From: Adiantum capillus-veneris
Taxonomy: Eukaryota > Streptophyta > Polypodiopsida > Polypodiales > Pteridaceae
Direction of reading: 5' to 3'
DNA: 64,000 nt
Assembly: GCA_014529385.2 (NCBI GenBank)
Contig: CM043942.1
Coordinates: 49,486,274-49,550,273, forward strand
Both the position numbers and the translations under genes were made by a program. The notes below the pieces were generated by a model. That model did no database searches, had not been told where the DNA came from, and saw only the letters and a list, made by a program, of their open reading frames with translations. Shown piece by piece: positions 8,856 to 20,003 of the stretch (positions are counted from its first letter, which is position 1; each line of letters opens with the position of its first letter).

Positions 8856-11838
8856 TAAGATCACACTCTTTTCTTTTCTCGTGCTAGTCATGTGGTTACT
8901 CATTCTATTAGCCTCGTTGGCGTCACGGATTTGCTTCCACAATTCATCTAGACTGTTACAGTCCTTACCCATTTCTGCCAATATTTTAGGCTGGAACTCG
9001 TCACTTGCCCCATCGGTGGTATTTGGCACTATGATAGGCTCTCCTCTAGACTCATAGTCATTAGTGAGTCTTTCCTTTGTTTCCTCATGTTTCCCTAATG
9101 TTGGTTGGATAGGGGTTGGAGCTGGTGCTTCATGACAATTTGCCAGTTTACCCAGCGGGTCTTCCATCAATGATTGAGCCATCTCGATCATCTTTCTACA
9201 CATATCCAAACTCTGTTTTTCTATTTCTGCATATGGATAAGTCATCCACCTTTGCTCCTGGGTTTGGTTCTTCTTAAGTCGAGCTTCATAAGCTTTTAGA
9301 AGCGCATCCAACTGCTCGTTTACCTTGTCTGCCAGTACAGATCCTCCTGATCCTGCACTTTTGGGCTCTGCTATTTCCTTGGGTGCTATGGCTGCTGTGG
9401 TGTGTGAGCTTAAACTAGCTAAATCCTCTAACCGCTCCAATCTGTCCTTGGTATGTTTCAACTCCTCAGATAGGGCTGTTTGCTCTCGTTCTTTCCTGGC
9501 TTTCCTACGCGCCTTTCTAGCTTTCCAAGTGCTTCTCTGATTTTTCGTTTCTGAACTTTGGGCATCGGTTTTTGGTTCTTCAACTATGGGTTCATTCGTT
9601 CTTCTTTGGGCTTGGGCCCGTGTTACCGCCTGAATAGGTATGATTGTTTCATTTTCCGATCCTCCACTGGAAGGTACTGTTTCTAACATGTTTAAGGTGG
9701 TTTTTGCTCCTTTGCTCGGGTTTTTAGGGCAATCGGGAATCAAATGAGTAATTCCGCATTCTGGGCAATACGCATTGACTCTAATGATTTCATCATGAGG
9801 GCAGTCTCTCAACCAATGGTCTCCTCCACACTTGTAGCAGGGTCCCTTGGGTTGTTGAGGTGCTCCGTGAGCTCCTCTTTGTTGGTAAGCATGTCTCTGT
9901 CCACCCATGCCTCCATTGGCTATGAACATCAGTGTTCGTTCATCTAGGCTATATCTTCCTTCTCCCGCGGAGCAGTTGGTGGTCCTTGATTCCCTATCAT
10001 GCTCCATGGTTCTGGTGTCGAGGGTTCTTCTGGTGGATAATAGACAAGGTTTGCCGCATATCCATTGGGATCTTCATAATATGCATGCATAGGCACCAAA
10101 GCCTTTTCTTCTGATTCAGTTACTGTTGGTGTGTATCTTATACCAACTGGTGGTAATCCTGGTAGGGGTGGTTGTTGTCCCAACACCGGTTGTGGTCTTT
10201 CTACACCTACAGGTCCTGGTAAGTTGCCTGCTTGATATCTAGGCATCAATGGAACTTGAGGGGAAGCTACTGGAGCTTGGGGAGTGTAAGGTCTCTCTCT
10301 CACATATCCCTTGTTATAATAACATCCCTCGGTCCCATGGTTTGTCCATTTTTGTTCAATAGCACACCACTTGGGCTGTTTAGCCTGGGGTTTGGTGTAC
10401 AAGTTGATCTTTTTTAGCACTTCATCTACGAGATGCTTCCTAGTTTACCTCTACTTCTCCTTTCGGTGCTGTCTTAGAAGACCTGCTTCCACTTTGCTGT
10501 GAAGAAGAATCGTCATCAAGGTCCTTGAACTCCCCTTCTTTGTAGACCGCACAATTGTCCACAAGGTACAGAGCCTCCTTGGTGAACTCATTCAACGTCG
10601 TGCTCCTCTTCATATGTAAGTCTTTCTAGAGATTTGCATTCCTTAGTCCTTGGATGAATATCAGCATAAGTCTGGACTGAGTTGGCAGTTCTTCAACAGG
10701 ACAGAACTTAACATATCTTTTTAGTCTTGGGGCTGCCTTTCGTACAGATTCTCCATCTTTCTGTTTGAATTTATGGATTTGTGAGACGGTATTATGAGCT
10801 ATTCCTCTTTGAGAGAATTCCTCGATAAACTCGTCAAACACTTCCTCCATTGACTCAAAGTCTCTATGCTCTACAGAGTCAAACCAAGTGGCAGCATCAT
10901 CCTCTAGGTTTAGTCCAAACCCTGCAAATTGGGTGGGAAAATCTAACACCTCTTTGGCTCTAATTACACGCACAAAGGCTGCTACATGATCTCTTGGGTC
11001 TCTGCTTCTTGTGTATTTCTTGTTTACCCATTTTTGCACTTGAGAAGGTCTAATTATTCAATGGTCCACAAACCTCATCATTGGATCCTCATCCTAGTCG
11101 ATACACCTCATCAGGCCTTCTGTAATAGGCTGGTTCCTCTCCAAATGGTGCTCCTAAGCCATAATTTCTAACGGTTCTCGCTGGAGGTGGTTCTTCTCTT
11201 CGAACTCGTTCCATGGGTGGTCCTCCAGGCTCTGTTGACCCTTGAGTCTTTGTCTTACTCTCTGCCTAATACCTTGAATAGAGTGGTGGTTCTTGCAAAT
11301 CCTTGAGCCCTCGTGCGGCTTGATAACCATCTCACTTTCGGTCTGGTTCCATTGTTGCACTCTGTCGAAGCCATGCCTGCAATGATGGTTGGTTTGCTGG
11401 TTGGTCTTGGTTGTTGACCCCTTTTCGTCTCGGAATCTATCTCCATCATCATACACTCGGATTATCTCCAATCTTTGAGCTGGCCTCTCTTTGATACAAA
11501 TGCACTTGTGGCCTCAATAGTCTCAATAGACTAGGGCTCCTTGTTCCCTCTAAGAAGATCACCATGAGCCTGGAATCATTCAAAGGATTTTGGGAGGTGC
11601 TTCCTCCTCGCATAGGTCCATCATAGGTGAAACCTCCTGGCTGTTGACTACCCATTATGAAGAAATATTTGTCTGACGAACTGTCAGTATCACTACCTTC
11701 CTCAATAATCGGTGCTAGCGGATCTAGCCTTGCCTGAGTTACACTCTCTTCTGTGGACACTAAGCTACCTTGGTCACCTGCCACTTTCTGGTCTCTAACA
11801 ATGCATCTTCCTGATCTTAAATTCATCAAACTTATCAA
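8856..11838 (-). pseudogene. gag: Decayed Gag of element B with short-spaced zinc knuckles
   Basis: Five minus-strand ORF pieces in changing frames (starts at 11838, 11471, 11039, 10420 and 10007) form one broken Gag. The N-terminus has a basic LRSGR motif after MISLMN. The core reads WFDSVEHRDFESM and LPTQSRLMLIFIQGLR (about 10630-10910). A Pro-rich stretch follows, then two zinc knuckles, CYKCGGDHWLRDC and CPECGITHLIPDC (about 9730-9840), both CX2CX3HX4C. After these comes a Lys/Arg/Glu-rich, possibly coiled segment. At least four frame changes or stops show it is not functional. The last residues before 8844 come from inserted LTR sequence. The family E Gag at 36739-40704 has the same style of knuckles. 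Confidence 0.75.
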
Positions 11839-12189
11839 TGCAATTTATCACAAATTCAACCACTCACCTGGCAATGGGTCAGTTTCTGCACAACTTCTTG
11901 CTCTGGCTGAATATACCTGTACACAAGGGTTTTAATTTCGGCAATCGAATCAAAGTATTTATCTGCTAGAGGTTATCTTAGTAATGATTGGTATAATTGG
12001 AGAGTTAATCTCAACCACTACTATATTTTATACACTGCTGATGTTCTGAATTAGGTTTGCTAATCTGAAACTGTACTACCCTCAGTTGTTGGTCAATTTA
12101 CGCAAAAAAGTCTGAATTCAGTCTTTTGCTTCGTCAAATGGGCAAACAAGGTCCAAATTCACTTCTGAAAGAAGTTCTTGAACCCTTAA

Positions 12190-13528
12190 CACTAGGTTGG
12201 TAACCTAACAGGACATAAAAGTGTCCTTTCAGGGTTTTGAAAAAAACCTCCAAAACCATAGTAGATCCACTCATTTTGTAAAATCCTTTCATGAGGTTAT
12301 AGTTCAAGGCCTACTACACATGTAAAAAATAAGAAACTTGTAAAATTTCTCATCTTTTGGTCACACCAAGCCTCCAAAGTTGATGGACCAATATATTTTC
12401 ATCAAAACAGTCATTTCTTACGTTTTGTTGCATAAAAATAAGATTAGGGATTTTTATAGGACCTTAGATAAATTCCCTAGTTAACTTCAATGGGTTGGTG
12501 ATCAGAACATATGATTGCTTCTCACTCACTATTTTTTGTTTTGCCAAAAGAAATAGGTATAAAAAAGTTGAATTTTTACCATTCTGCAAACCTATCATCA
12601 AAGTTTCTATAGCCACGCTCAATACAAATAATATATGCATGTTTTCTTAGTTCCCTATTGTCCTTTAGGTTCATAAGGAGCCATGGAGCATGTCAAAATA
12701 ATAATACATCTCTTACCAAGGGGAATCTTGGGGACAGAGATGAAGTGCTAAATACAGCAAACATGAAAAAACTGGGTTCAACATTATGAGTTGTAGAATC
12801 CCATAGAAACTATTCAATATCTAGGCAAATTTGATCCTTATGACTAGATATGGTCACTACCTACAAAATGCATGTAGTTGTCACAAGAAACTAACAATAT
12901 TGAAAAAGCTATACTTGATATACTAGAATGTTTTGTTTTCTTCTATAATTGAAAAAATCAACCATCGTTGTCTACTATGAAAAATAGGGTATTAGGTGCC
13001 CCAAAAATCAAGGAATATTAGCTTTATGTTACAATATGCGACATAGAAAATCAAAACTGCATTTGGATATCATGAAAGCCACCAAAAAAATCATAGAAGA
13101 GCTAAAATTGGCTAAAAAACAGGATTTAACAATTTTTGTAATTTGGTCGTAACTTACAACTTTAACATTTATTTCTCCCTAGAAGCATCAGGACATGTTG
13201 AGGAATAATAAAGATAGTTCTCTAGCATTATAGACCTCACAAACATGAATTCTAGAGTGGTATAGTTGCAAAAAGTTGGAAAAAGCCAAAAACAGGACCC
13301 GTTTTTTCACACAGTTTAGGTTGTGAAATGTTGTGCAAGGACAAGGTTAAAGATGGAATTGATATTCCAAAAAAATGTCGAGTTTTTTTCAGCTCATGAG
13401 ACAACTTTCTAGACAGATAGCACCTCAAAATCCATTTTGAAACTCTTGACATAATTCAAGGAAAATGGTCACTTACCAGGACATAAAAATGTTCTAGGAC
13501 ATAAAAGTGTCCCATTACCAACCTAGTG
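12190..13528 (-). mobile_element. Non-autonomous DNA transposon TIR-1, 1.34 kb
   Basis: Begins CACTAGGTTGGTAAC and ends with the reverse complement, an inverted repeat of about 14 bases, or 18-19 counting the flanks TTAA on both sides. Inside each end lie hairpin motifs of GGACA-6 bases-TGTCC type, one on the left and two on the right. The interior is AT-rich without an ORF. A second copy in opposite orientation is at 21441-22766. The CACTA start recalls En/Spm elements, but no 3 bp direct duplication is seen. TTAA here and ATAT at the other copy would equally allow a TA-type target. The superfamily is left open, and the strand is arbitrary. Confidence 0.75.
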
Positions 13529-13589
13529 TTAAGCCAAATGGGACCTCATTGTCTATGCCAGGTCAAATTTTCTTTGCAGTATGCCCAAT

Positions 13590-13613
13590 AGACATCCTAC
13601 GCGTAGGATGTCT
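13590..13613. repeat. 24-base perfect palindrome, copy 1
   Basis: AGACATCCTACG followed by its exact reverse complement, with ACGCGT at the centre. It lies in the leader of element B. Confidence 0.85.
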
Positions 13614-13865
13614 CCAGCTGTGTTTTGCCTGGATTTTTGCACTGTTGTTCCCTCTTGTTGTGCTGAGCTTACAACTGCTTTTACCTTTTGATTTGGACAC
13701 CTATTAGCTGGTCAATGAGTCAGAAATTTGTTCCGACGGCTTGTTGATGGTATTGATCAGTTTAATCAACTCCAAATTGGACCAAAATTGACTAGGAGGC
13801 TTGCCTTAGGCTATCTAACACCTTACTATGCTCAAAGTCAAAGTCTGGCTTCATTTTCTTGTATT

Positions 13866-13889
13866 AGACATCCTACGCGTAGGATGTCT
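13866..13889. repeat. 24-base perfect palindrome, copy 2
   Basis: Identical to the copy at 13590 and 276 bases from it. The sequence on either side differs from copy 1. Confidence 0.85.
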
Positions 13890-13990
13890 TTTTCATCATA
13901 ATGGTTTCAAACTCAAAGCCCAGGCTCCCCTTGAGTTGCTGATCACTTTGGTATACTCAGAATTCAGTTTAGAGTCCCAAATCACTCAGA

Positions 13991-14014
13991 AGACATGCTA
14001 CGCGTAGGATTTCT
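13991..14014. repeat. 24-base palindrome, copy 3 with two changes
   Basis: Same motif with one change in each arm (AGACATGCTACG and CGTAGGATTTCT). The core TACGCGTA is kept. A weaker half-like copy (GGTAGGATGTCT) lies at 14206-14217. Confidence 0.7.
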
Positions 14015-14354
14015 TTTTGGCCTGTTTGACCCCAGATTTATCCCACAGCTGCTTTTCTAGTCAAAAGTGCTTGAGTCCGCTTTGAATCCAATTTTCTTAC
14101 CCAAATGAGGTGAAACCTCTTTCAGTCACTCAATATATCATGCAAGACATGCTCATGCAGCCATCTTATGGTTTTGGTTTCAAAATAATGTTTTGCTACT
14201 ATTTGGGTAGGATGTCTAGCAATTTCAGTCTATTTGGCCTTATCTTGTCAAGCTATGGCCAAATTTCCACTTTCCAATTGAAATTAGGGTAAACCCTCCC
14301 TCCTGAACACACTGGTCAACTCAAAATCCCAAAATTGCTCCCAGATTGGCCTGT

Positions 14355-14378
14355 AGACATCCTACGCGTAGGATGTCT
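14355..14378. repeat. 24-base perfect palindrome, copy 4
   Basis: Identical to copies 1 and 2. A half-site (ACACGTAGGATGTCT) lies inside the B LTR at 15276-15290. Confidence 0.85.
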
Positions 14379-14907
14379 CCTGGCTTAAAATTAAAATTTT
14401 TTCTGACAGGAATGCTCCTAATGCTCTGTAGATCTATCAAAAACACTCACAGTAACTTTTGGACTTCAATTAGGCTTTCAAACACACTTTTGCGTCTTTT
14501 TGCGTCTTTTACAAACTTGTAATGATTCTACCAAGCAAGTGTACATGCATGAAATGCTCTAGATCCTGAATCATGATGTCCTACTTACTCTACTCCTACC
14601 TATCGTATGAAATGGTGATAATGGTGTTTTTGGTTGCTTTTTGGCCTCTCCGGACTCTCAAGCTCTCCTCTCACCGCTTCTACCATTCCAACTCCTACTC
14701 TAGGAATCGACTACTACCTAAAACTACCTAAGTCAACCTCGTCTACCTAAGTCGAAGGATCTAGGCCAGACACACGCTTCCTAGACTCCCTCTAAGACCT
14801 AGAGAGTCCTCCACCCTCTGATCCTATCTAAATGTAAAGCAACAATCTTGGTAAGCCAAAAATCCCAATCCTCAAGGATTAGTTTCAGTCACCTAGCTAA
14901 GGTTTTC

Positions 14908-14926
14908 GTCCCCGGCAGTGGCGCCA
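14908..14926 (-). other. Primer-binding site of element B (tRNA-Asp-like)
   Basis: On the minus strand TGGCGCCACTGCCGGGGAC starts one base after the LTR end. It matches the plant tRNA-Asp 3' end except at about two central positions. Confidence 0.75.
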
Positions 14927-15560
14927 ATGTTGGACGGATACGCCGCGACGGACGTCAGCACAGCGAGAACTCACCTAACATGTAACGTCAGCTAAGGACG
15001 AAGCTCGACCCGCAGGTGCGTGGAAGCAAGCATAAGGTGTCAACCTACACTCGACCAACTCCTAACCAATTCCTACAGAGGTCTCTACCAATTGTCCAAG
15101 TCACAGCCTTCAAGAGTGCAAGAGAGGAAACTTCCTACAACGCTTTCTAGAGCCGAACACCCATCAAACAATCTCGAAACACCATGGAACTTGAAGGAGA
15201 CCCTACTAATACCAATAGGTCACTCTCCCTAAGGTCTATGAACCAAAATCCCGACCCAAAACACCCGGTGTAGAAACACGTAGGATGTCTGGCCGAAATC
15301 TGCAGGTCTTCGTTTCCGAAATCTAAAGTGCCTAATGTGTAGTTCTACTCAATGTGAACGCGTGGATATGCTGCAATGCAAAATCGGACAACGTATGCTC
15401 ACCCAAACAACCGATGAAGCTCGTAGAAGGAGCTCACAAAGCCGGACCGTACGCGCGCAATGTTGGTATCGGCGCGTAGCTCTAGTCGGGGGCAACACGC
15501 TGCACTTCTCCGCACTCGATTCCGACCATCGGAGCACACGTAGCGTCAAGATGAAGCTCA

Positions 15561-15561
<1 letters not shown>

Positions 15562-15595
<34 letters not shown>
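15562..15595. repeat. CT microsatellite in the B LTR
   Basis: Uninterrupted CT repeat of about 33 bases. Confidence 0.9.
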
Positions 15596-15599
<4 letters not shown>

Positions 15600-15672
15600 A
15601 CAGTACGCTCACTCATAGACTTCAAACCCATTTTAAAATGACAAAAGGTTTTTCATTAAGGTCAAAAAGTGG

Positions 15673-15680
15673 TATATATA
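15673..15680 (-). promoter_or_regulatory. TATA box of the B LTR
   Basis: GTATATATACC, symmetric, in the middle part of the LTR. It is the only good TATA candidate there. Confidence 0.45.
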
Positions 15681-15882
15681 CCTTACAATGTCTCAAACCC
15701 TAAAGTTCCAAAATCAACCATCTACTCAATCTAACTATCAAAACTGGGATACAATCTGGAAACTTCTGTAAGTCCCAATAATTACAAGGTGAAAAATTGG
15801 GTTTTCCTTAATGAATGAATAATTACAAAAATAATAGTCCTCCGAGTAGTTAGATGCCATGGGGTGTGTCCAACTTCTAACA

Positions 15883-16391
15883 CATTGGGCAAGGAGCTAC
15901 GATAGAGACAATGGTCAAGGTGGGTGACCTACCAGAGACATTTGTTGCCTTGATTGACCATGGCAATAAACATAATGTCAAAGAGCTTATTCAACAAGTG
16001 CAAATTACCAATGGACATAGATCATGGTTGGATGGTTAAGGTAGCAAATAATTCATTAGGTGACTTATATGCAGCTTGTCCTAGTGTGAAAGTGACTATT
16101 GGAGATGTAAAGGAAGAGCATAATTTCTTTGTACATGACACATCTTCTTATGATCTCATCCTTGGACAACCCTACATTGTAGGGATTAGAATGGAAACAA
16201 AGCTAATGGATGATGGTTCTGCTTATGCTAGGATAAGAAGTGAAGATGGAAAACATGCTGTTCAATTTCTCACTGTCTGTGTGCATCATGAAAGAAATTG
16301 TGACAGTCTCCGAGAGCGCCCATTGCCCAGATTGAGTAAAGAGTTTTATGATCATCAAGAGAGAATGGGTTTTGGCCAGGTACCATTCTAG
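15883..16391 (+). pseudogene. pol: Protease region of element C
   Basis: The aspartic protease begins with VALIDHG (about 15943-15963) and continues after a one-base shift with INIMSKSLFNKC. The flap region and DLILGQPYIVGIRM (about 16155-16195) complete the fold. The active-site triplet reads D-H-G instead of D-S/T-G. The 5' side is cut by the LTR of B. Confidence 0.7.
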
Positions 16392-19300
16392 AGCGGGATT
16401 ATGATGGTACAAAAAGGGAAAGGTTCTCACATAAGGAGGTTTTCTGTACAGGTTTTGCAAGTCTAACAGAATATGGATATGTCTCTTTTCTAAAATGTGA
16501 GAACTTGAGTCGAGGTTCCTGCAAACATGTCCATAGTCTAGGAAAGGAGTGGAAAGAACATGGTTTGCTAGGAAACAATGAAAACATAATAGGTGTGTTT
16601 GAGGAGTTTTCTTTTGTGGACACATTACAAGATCTGCAGTCTATAGTAGATTATCCTTTGCATGACCAAAATGAGATAGTGAAAGTGTGCTCACTTGAAA
16701 TGTACAATGTGGTTGAGGCATTTCAAAAGGAACAAGAGGATAGGAAGCAAAAACATGAAGTAAAGGTGGACACCAAGTACAAGACTATGGCAAAGAAGGT
16801 GAAACCAATGGCACTTCCTTTGCCAAAGGAATGCAAGGAAAAGCTAGAACATGCTTCTTTGCAACCTAGTCTCAGATATCCAAAAGGGATTGGACACAGG
16901 TTTACAAAGGAATCTCTAAAGCAATTGAAGATTGGGAATGAGGACTCCTTGACACAGGTTGAAAGGGAATGTTTTGAAGAGATGCTCTCTAAACATGGAA
17001 AAGCATTTGCATTTGAGCCACATGAGATAGGATGTGTAGATCCTCCCGTTGTTTCTCCTAGGGTGATCTTTACCATACCTCATGTACCTTGGACCTTACG
17101 GCCAATACCAGTTCCAAAGGCTCACTTACCAAAGTTAATTGAGCTGCTAAGTGAGAAGATCAAGATGGGTATTTTGGAGCCTTCATGTGCTCCATACTGA
17201 AACCGGTGATTCACAGTACCAAAGAAGAATGGAGCTTTGCGCTTCATCCAAGATATGCAGCCAGTCAACAAAGTCACAATCAGGAATATGGGTACAGGGC
17301 CAATTGTGGATGAGTTTGCAGAAGCATTTGCAGGAAGGGCAATATATTCTATGGGAGATTTGTACTCAGGGTATGATCAATTCCAACTAGCAATGGAAAG
17401 CAGGGATCTGCTGACTACCATGAGGACACCTTTGGGTTTGGTAAGGATGTGTACCTTACCATAGGGAGAAACCAATTCAGTTGCACATATGATGAATGGT
17501 ATGAATAAGGTCTTACGTGACTTTATTCCCCAAGTAACTATGCCCTTTCTTGATGATGTTCCTATCAAAGTATGTGAATTAAGTAATAAAGATGAAGCTT
17601 TGGATTCCAAGGGGTGCCGCAACTTTGTGGCACAACACATAGATTATTGTGACAAGATCCTATCCAGACTGGAAGAGGTGAACCTTACCCTCTCAGGACA
17701 AAAGTCTGTGTTTGGAGTGAAGGAGGTGTTGATTGTTGGGCACATGTGTGGTCCCAATGGGAGATGCCCTTGTCCAGTAAAAATTGATGCAATCCAGAAG
17801 ATGAAGGAGGTATACATATCTATGAGTGAAGTTTGCAGATTTCTTGGTGCATGTGTGTTTTATGTTATATGGATTCCACATTATGCACATGTAGCAGATC
17901 CTTTGTACCAGTTGTTAAGGAAAAATCAAAAGTTTCATTGAGGAGACGCACAAGCAAGGGCTATAAGAAAGCTAAAGGATTTGCTAAAACAAGAACCGAC
18001 TTTAAGAAAGGTAAACTATGAGTGTGGAAAGCCAGTAATAGTGACAGTGGATACGAGTCCAATAGGAATTGGATGGGCAATATGGCAGCATGACGAAGAG
18101 GGACATAGGTATGTGTTAAGGTTTGGAGCCAAGGTTCTAAGTACACAACAAAGGAACTACCCATAGGTAAAATGGGAGTTGTGGGGCATGGTCACAACAC
18201 TAAAGTGTGAAAAGGAGTACTTGATTGGAGCATATGTGGTTGTGAAAACATATTGTCTGCCAATCCTTGGAATGATTACAAGCTGCTCAGCACCAAACAT
18301 TGCCATGCTAAGATGGATTTCCTACATTAAGTCCTTGAATCCTGAGTTCACGTATATTGTAGGAAAAGACAATCCGGTAGCAGATATGCTATCAAGGGCA
18401 AGGTATGAGTATGAGCAAGACATGGTAGATGATAGTGAAGATGTAGGCACAAGGTTCTACTCCATTAATCATGTTGAGCATAATGATGTTGGCACACCTA
18501 GTGCACTTGAGTTGTTTTTAGAAGAAAGAAGATTGGTTGTTCATTGGTCATTATTTGAGTACTTTAACAAAACACGGTGATTGGTCTGAGCATGAGTTTA
18601 AGAGGATACACAGAAAAGCATATGGGTACTTTTTGCAGGATGGTTACTTATGGAAACATCCAAAATAGAGGGGTGCTATACCACAAAGGGTAGTATGTAA
18701 CAAACAGAGTCAAGTAAAGCTCATGCAGGAGTTTCATGAGAACCTATGGGCTGGACACCGTGGTGTGCGGGCAACCTTTTCAAAGCTAAAGGAAAGATAT
18801 TGGTGGAAAGGTATGTACAAGGATGTATCCCTCTTTGTGGAATCATGTGTAATATGTCAAATGTATTCAAATGTGTGACATCGTGATAGGTTGCATCCTT
18901 CTTATCCACTAGCCATGCATTACACATGGGTTGTGGATCTAGTCACCATGCCTTTAGGAGTCTGGCAAATGAGGTACTTGGTTCTTGCAAGAGAAGACTT
19001 GACTAATCAGGTTGAAGGGCGAGCTTTAAGGACAAAGACTACAGAGGCAGTATGTAAATTTCTCCTTGAGGATGTAATATGCCGCTATCGTTGTGTGGGA
19101 AAGATAACTGGAGAAAGAGGAGAGCTGGATGCCGAGGAAGCAAGGAATTCTTTTCTAGGATAGGAATCAAGATTTCCCTTACCACCGCTCACAATCCGGA
19201 AGTCAACGGGAAAAGTGAAAGAGGGCATCCGCCAATCATCAAAGCCTTGGCTAAAGCTTGTGAAGGGAGAATTAGTGAGTGGTCAAAACTATTTCCATAT

Positions 19301-19548
19301 GCTCTATGGACTGATCACACGACACACAGCTCAATAATTGGCTACATGCCTGTAGAATTGATGTATGGTCAAAAGACTGTAATGCCCATTGAAGAGACCA
19401 TTCCCACATGGAATGTATTGCAGGAAAGAGAATCAAGGTATTCAAAAGAAGAGAGGATAGTCATCCGGCTGATGAAGTAAGTGAGAATGAAGTTTTGGAA
19501 TCACCTAGTGAAGATGAAGAAGAAGAAACTCCAAGAGAGTCAAACTTG
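16392..19548 (+). pseudogene. pol: Pol of element C: RT, RNase H, integrase, many stops
   Basis: Frame 16505-18580 is nearly continuous, apart from stops near 17198, 17210, 17463, 17940 and 18165. RT shows PHEIGCVDPP, PKKNGALRFIQDMQPVN, YSGYDQF and FLDD (about 17555). RNase H shows VDTSPIGIGWAIW, the VKWELWGM region and GKDNPVADMLSRA. The integrase zinc module (GHRG...CVICQ, about 18750-18860) is followed by the core: VVDLVTMP (first Asp), GERGELDAEEARN (second acidic position Glu, not Asp) and NGKSERGH (Glu). Another shift lies near 19140. The frame is broken by the MITE at 19549. Confidence 0.8.
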
Positions 19549-19840
19549 CAGGGTGAAAGCATGTTAACATGTCACGCTTTTTGTGCTAGTTAGCAGTTTC
19601 AAGTTAGCACATCTTCAAAAAGTTGGGCGTCCGGTAATTTTTTTACAAATAATATCAAAATTTGTCGAAGGTTGTACATTTGGATTCCTTGTTTCAAGTG
19701 ATTTCTATTGATATATCATATGCAATAGATCTTGGAGATGTAGCTCAAGTTATTGTACTAGTTAGCATATGTCAAAATTGTGCTAGTTAGCATTGTCCGG
19801 GACATGAAAAAGCATGACAGGTTAACATGCTTTCACCCTG
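19549..19840. mobile_element. MITE of 292 bp with 35 bp inverted repeats
   Basis: Starts CAGGGTGAAAGCATG and ends with its reverse complement. About 33 of 35 terminal bases match. GCTAGTTAGCA motifs recur inward. There is no ORF. The CAGGG start fits hAT-like or CACTA-like MITEs, but the 8 bases on each side (caaacttg and atacactt) are not a duplication, so the class is unsettled. Confidence 0.75.
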
Positions 19841-19856
19841 ATACACTTTGAGCTGT

Positions 19857-20003
19857 ACTAATGCAAAAAGACCCCCAATCCTCTTTCATGCGTCCTATCT
19901 ACTTATCTAATTGTGTCATGATTCCATCAGAAAAAGGATTCACTGCGGTAGCCCACATGGTGCTTGCATTGATGTTTGCCACTACAAAGTTCCGCTTGTA
20001 TCT
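19857..20003 (+). pseudogene. RNase H fragment of another Ty3/gypsy family
   Basis: One open stretch reads VLMQKDPQSSFMRPIYLSN, then SEKGFTAVAHMVLALMFA and TKFRLYL, an RNase H centre as in Tat-like elements. It resembles D (LQQDPHSTRIRPIYFAS at about 30850) more than the surrounding C or A sequence. It stops abruptly where family A sequence starts. Confidence 0.65.

Larger units (their letters stand above)
11839..14907 (-). other. Leader of element B between primer site and gag
   Basis: Three kilobases with no believable ORF, enlarged by the 1339 bp inverted-repeat element at 12190-13528. The remainder (13529-14907, transcribed first) carries several copies of a 24-base palindrome centred on ACGCGT, listed separately. 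In retroelements this is where RNA packaging and dimerisation signals usually lie. Confidence 0.6.
8856..15882 (-). mobile_element. Minus-strand Ty3/gypsy element B, interrupted by A1
   Basis: Read on the minus strand: LTR (14928-15882), tRNA-Asp-like primer site (14908-14926), leader of about 3 kb with a transposon inside, then a decayed gag that stops where A1 is inserted. Its pol and other LTR would lie left of position 1. Its LTR abuts protease sequence of element C at 15883, so B is nested in C. The bases CATTG (15883-15887) are one side of the expected target duplication; the partner is not visible. Confidence 0.8.
14928..15882 (-). repeat. LTR of element B, 955 bp
   Basis: On the plus strand it runs from TGTTGGACGG to TTCTAACA, with the primer site just outside its left end, so it is the 5' LTR of a minus-strand element. 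It holds a CT repeat (15562-15595) and a TATATATA box (15673-15680) that could drive transcription. Only one copy is in the window, so the right boundary rests on the TG/CA ends and the start of element C coding sequence. Confidence 0.75.

Noticed and set aside
12190-13528. Assignment of the TIR elements to the CACTA (En/Spm) superfamily
   Set aside because: The ends begin CACTA, but there is no 3 bp direct target duplication and no transposase, and the flanks are palindromic. Left unclassified.
13507-14292. Small plus ORFs in the B leader
   Set aside because: Short and motif-free, on the strand opposite to the element and between palindromes.
15335-15703. 122-residue ORF through the B LTR
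   Set aside because: It includes translation of the CT repeat and lies within an LTR.
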